From Anaerolineales bacterium (GTDB taxonomy: Bacteria > Chloroflexota > Anaerolineae > Anaerolineales > UBA6663): a DNA stretch of 9,483 bases. Positions 7,843-9,483 of the stretch are shown here, piece after piece. The stretch covers positions 1 through 9,483 of the forward strand of contig JAGOBN010000101.1 of assembly GCA_017999235.1 (NCBI GenBank), written 5' to 3'. A model generated the notes under the pieces. The model was not told the DNA's origin and ran no database searches. It saw nothing but the letters and a program-made list of their open reading frames with translations. Numbering within the stretch: position 1 is the first letter of the stretch; every line of letters begins with the position of its first letter. The position numbers and the translations under genes were made by a program.

Positions 7843-9216
7843 ATGACGCTCTGGCGCATGGGCGGCTGGGCGGCCCTGGTGGCCGGCGTGTGTGCGGCGT
7901 ATTATGGGACTGGCCTGGCCGCCGTCCCCTTTCACCCGGACGAGAGCACGTACATTTATATGAGCCGGGATTTTGCCACGCTGTTTCTGGAGCGCTCGCC
8001 GGCGGCGCTGGTCTGGCGGCCCGGCCAGCCCATCACTCCGGAAGTTCGCTACCGCCTGCTGGACGCGCCGCTGAACCGTTATCTGATTGGCTTGGGCTGG
8101 TGGGGGGCGGGTTGGTCGGCGGCGGAGCTCAACGCCGATTGGGTTTGGAGCGCGAGTTGGCAGGCCAACCTGGCGGCCGGCCGCATTCCCCCGCCGGGTT
8201 TGCTGCTGGCCAGCCGCTGGCCGGCCGCGCTGCTCGCGGCCCTGACGGCGGCCCTGGTGTTTGGCCTGGGCGTCGCCGCGCGCGGGTGGGCGGCGGGAAC
8301 GCTGGCGGCCGGCCTGCTGGCCCTGCACCCGCTCATGCTGCTGCATGGCCGGCGCGCGATGGCGGAAGGACCCCTGCTGTTTACCTCCGCGCTGGCGGTG
8401 GCGGCCGGCGTATGGGCCGCCCGGCGGCTGGATCAGCGGGCGCGGCCCAGCCTGGGGCGGTTGGCCCTGATTGGCGCCGGCCTGGGTCTGCTGGCCGGTC
8501 TGGCTTTAGCCAGCAAGCACAGCGCGCTGGTGCTGGGGCCGGCCGTATTAGCGCCAGCGGCGGCCGCCATCTGGCAGTCGCCGGAGACGCGCCGGCGCCG
8601 GGTCAGGCAGCTCGCGGTGCTGGGATTGGCGGCGCTGAGCGCGGCGGGGGCCCTCACCTTGGCGCTCAACCCGGTGCTGTGGGCGGCGCCGGCTGATGCC
8701 CTGCGGGCGATGTGGGCGGCGCGCCTTCAATTGAGCGGCGCCCAAACGGCCGGGCAGCAGATCTTGGCGCCTGGGCAGGTGCTGCCGGCCGCGCCCGATC
8801 GGCTGCGGGCGGCGGTGGTGAACGTGTATCTCGCGCCGCCGGCCGTCTGGGACGTGCCGGCGGCGAACCACCTGGGATATTTGGAGCCGCAGGCCCGCGC
8901 CTACTTTGCCGGGCCCGGGCGCCAAAGCCCGCTGTGGGCGGGCGCGCTGTTGGCGGGCCTGACGACGGCCGGCCTGGCTTTCAGCGCTTTACGCTTATTC
9001 CGGGACCGGCTGGGGCCGGCCACCCGCGCCGAACAGGGCCTGTGGGCCTGGGGCGGCGCCACCGTGCTCTTTACGCTGCTGGCGGTTTCCATCGACTGGC
9101 AGCGCTATTTTCTGCCGCTGTTGCCGGCGGTCTGCTTGTTCGCGGCGCTGGGCCTGGAGGGCCTGGCGGCGCCGTTGGCGCGCCGGCTCACTCGTGTCCG
9201 CACTTCAACCTCATGA
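7843..9216 (+). CDS. Membrane glycosyltransferase 3 (GT39/PMT-like)
   Basis: A predicted 457-residue multi-pass membrane protein, shorter than the two other glycosyltransferases and without their soluble C-terminal domain. The first membrane segment (7-27) leads into [15 protein letters not shown] (30-44), whose D33/E34 is the catalytic acidic motif of the GT39 protein-mannosyltransferase-like group. [11 protein letters not shown] (73-83) and [12 protein letters not shown] (169-180) match the conserved loops that follow in that group, and [12 protein letters not shown] (418-429) is the usual last-helix signature. It probably transfers a sugar from a polyprenyl-phosphate donor to a lipid, glycan or protein outside the cell; the specificity is unknown. 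The ATG at 7843 comes 14 bases after the carrier stop, with only a weak GGGG before it; a second ATG at 7858 would also keep the first helix. Its TGA overlaps the ATG of the mutase gene (ATGA). Confidence 0.8.
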   Translation: MTLWRMGGWAALVAGVCAAYYGTGLAAVPFHPDESTYIYMSRDFATLFLERSPAALVWRPGQPITPEVRYRLLDAPLNRYLIGLGWWGAGWSAAELNADWVWSASWQANLAAGRIPPPGLLLASRWPAALLAALTAALVFGLGVAARGWAAGTLAAGLLALHPLMLLHGRRAMAEGPLLFTSALAVAAGVWAARRLDQRARPSLGRLALIGAGLGLLAGLALASKHSALVLGPAVLAPAAAAIWQSPETRRRRVRQLAVLGLAALSAAGALTLALNPVLWAAPADALRAMWAARLQLSGAQTAGQQILAPGQVLPAAPDRLRAAVVNVYLAPPAVWDVPAANHLGYLEPQARAYFAGPGRQSPLWAGALLAGLTTAGLAFSALRLFRDRLGPATRAEQGLWAWGGATVLFTLLAVSIDWQRYFLPLLPAVCLFAALGLEGLAAPLARRLTRVRTSTS

Positions 9217-9483
9217 CCTCTCTCGCCGACCAACACCAAGCTTGGGAAGACCACGTCCTCGGCCCGACGCTCCGCAAGAACCCGGAGCGCCAGCCGCGCT
9301 TTGAAACCTCGTCTGGGATTCCGCTGGAGCGGCTGGCTCTGCCGGCCGACCCGGACCCGGATTACGCCGAGCAGTTGGGCTTCCCCGGCGCGTATCCGTT
9401 TACGCGCGGCATCCAGCCCACCATGTATCGCGGCCGCTTCTGGACCATGCGCCAGTATGCGGGCTACGCCACGGCCGAGGAGG
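9213..9483 (+). CDS. Methylmalonyl-CoA mutase large subunit, N-terminal part, cut by the window edge
   Basis: The first 90 codons of a B12-dependent acyl-CoA mutase. [17 protein letters not shown] (61-77), continuing [13 protein letters not shown], is the substrate-binding start of the TIM barrel. Aligned by eye to the Propionibacterium enzyme, T70/M71 match Thr77/Met78, R75 matches Arg82, and Y82 matches Tyr89. That last position is Tyr in methylmalonyl-CoA mutase, Phe in isobutyryl-CoA mutase and Ile in 2-hydroxyisobutyryl-CoA mutase, so methylmalonyl-CoA is the favoured substrate. The enzyme interconverts (R)-methylmalonyl-CoA and succinyl-CoA in the cytoplasm, the step after propionyl-CoA carboxylation. 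Whether a fused B12-binding domain or a separate small subunit follows cannot be seen. The ATG overlaps the preceding stop (ATGA) and has no evident Shine-Dalgarno, so translation probably couples to glycosyltransferase 3. Confidence 0.9.
   Translation, partial: MTSLADQHQAWEDHVLGPTLRKNPERQPRFETSSGIPLERLALPADPDPDYAEQLGFPGAYPFTRGIQPTMYRGRFWTMRQYAGYATAEE

Overview
This is a high-GC (about 70% by eye), densely coded bacterial stretch that reads like a Chloroflexota genome, probably Anaerolineae. Three things suggest that: the N-terminal organisation of a class-E-like sortase (DLSVAEL-type helix, one membrane segment, proline/threonine linker), large membrane glycosyltransferases with a C-terminal beta-rich domain, and a split biotin carboxylase / biotin carrier pair next to a methylmalonyl-CoA mutase. 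The taxonomic call is inference; there is no rRNA or other marker here.

Layout. On the minus strand, reading leftward from about 1.9 kb, are a TldD/PmbA-family metalloprotease (390-1859) and, 17 bases behind it, the N-terminal 124 codons of a sortase that runs off the left edge (1-372). A 134-base divergent spacer (1860-1993) carries a perfect TATAAT on each strand and separates these from a rightward gene run. The rightward run is: biotin carboxylase (1994-3508), membrane glycosyltransferase 1 (3505-5319), membrane glycosyltransferase 2 (5319-7325), biotin carboxyl carrier protein (7322-7828), membrane glycosyltransferase 3 (7843-9216) and the start of a methylmalonyl-CoA mutase large subunit (9213 to the right edge).

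How the genes fit together. The biotin carboxylase and carrier protein look like two parts of an acyl-CoA carboxylase. With the mutase next door, propionyl-CoA is the most likely substrate (propionyl-CoA to methylmalonyl-CoA to succinyl-CoA). The carboxyltransferase, epimerase and mutase small subunit or B12 domain are not in the window. Three GT-C type membrane glycosyltransferases lie between these metabolic genes. Four of the five rightward junctions are stop/start overlaps (GTGA, TGATG, ATGA, ATGA) and the fifth is a 14-base gap, so the whole run is probably one translationally coupled operon. I see no tRNA, rRNA, CRISPR array, insertion sequence or convincing terminator, and no gap over 300 bases without a gene. 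The most unusual point is the interleaving of central carbon metabolism genes with cell-envelope glycosyltransferases.
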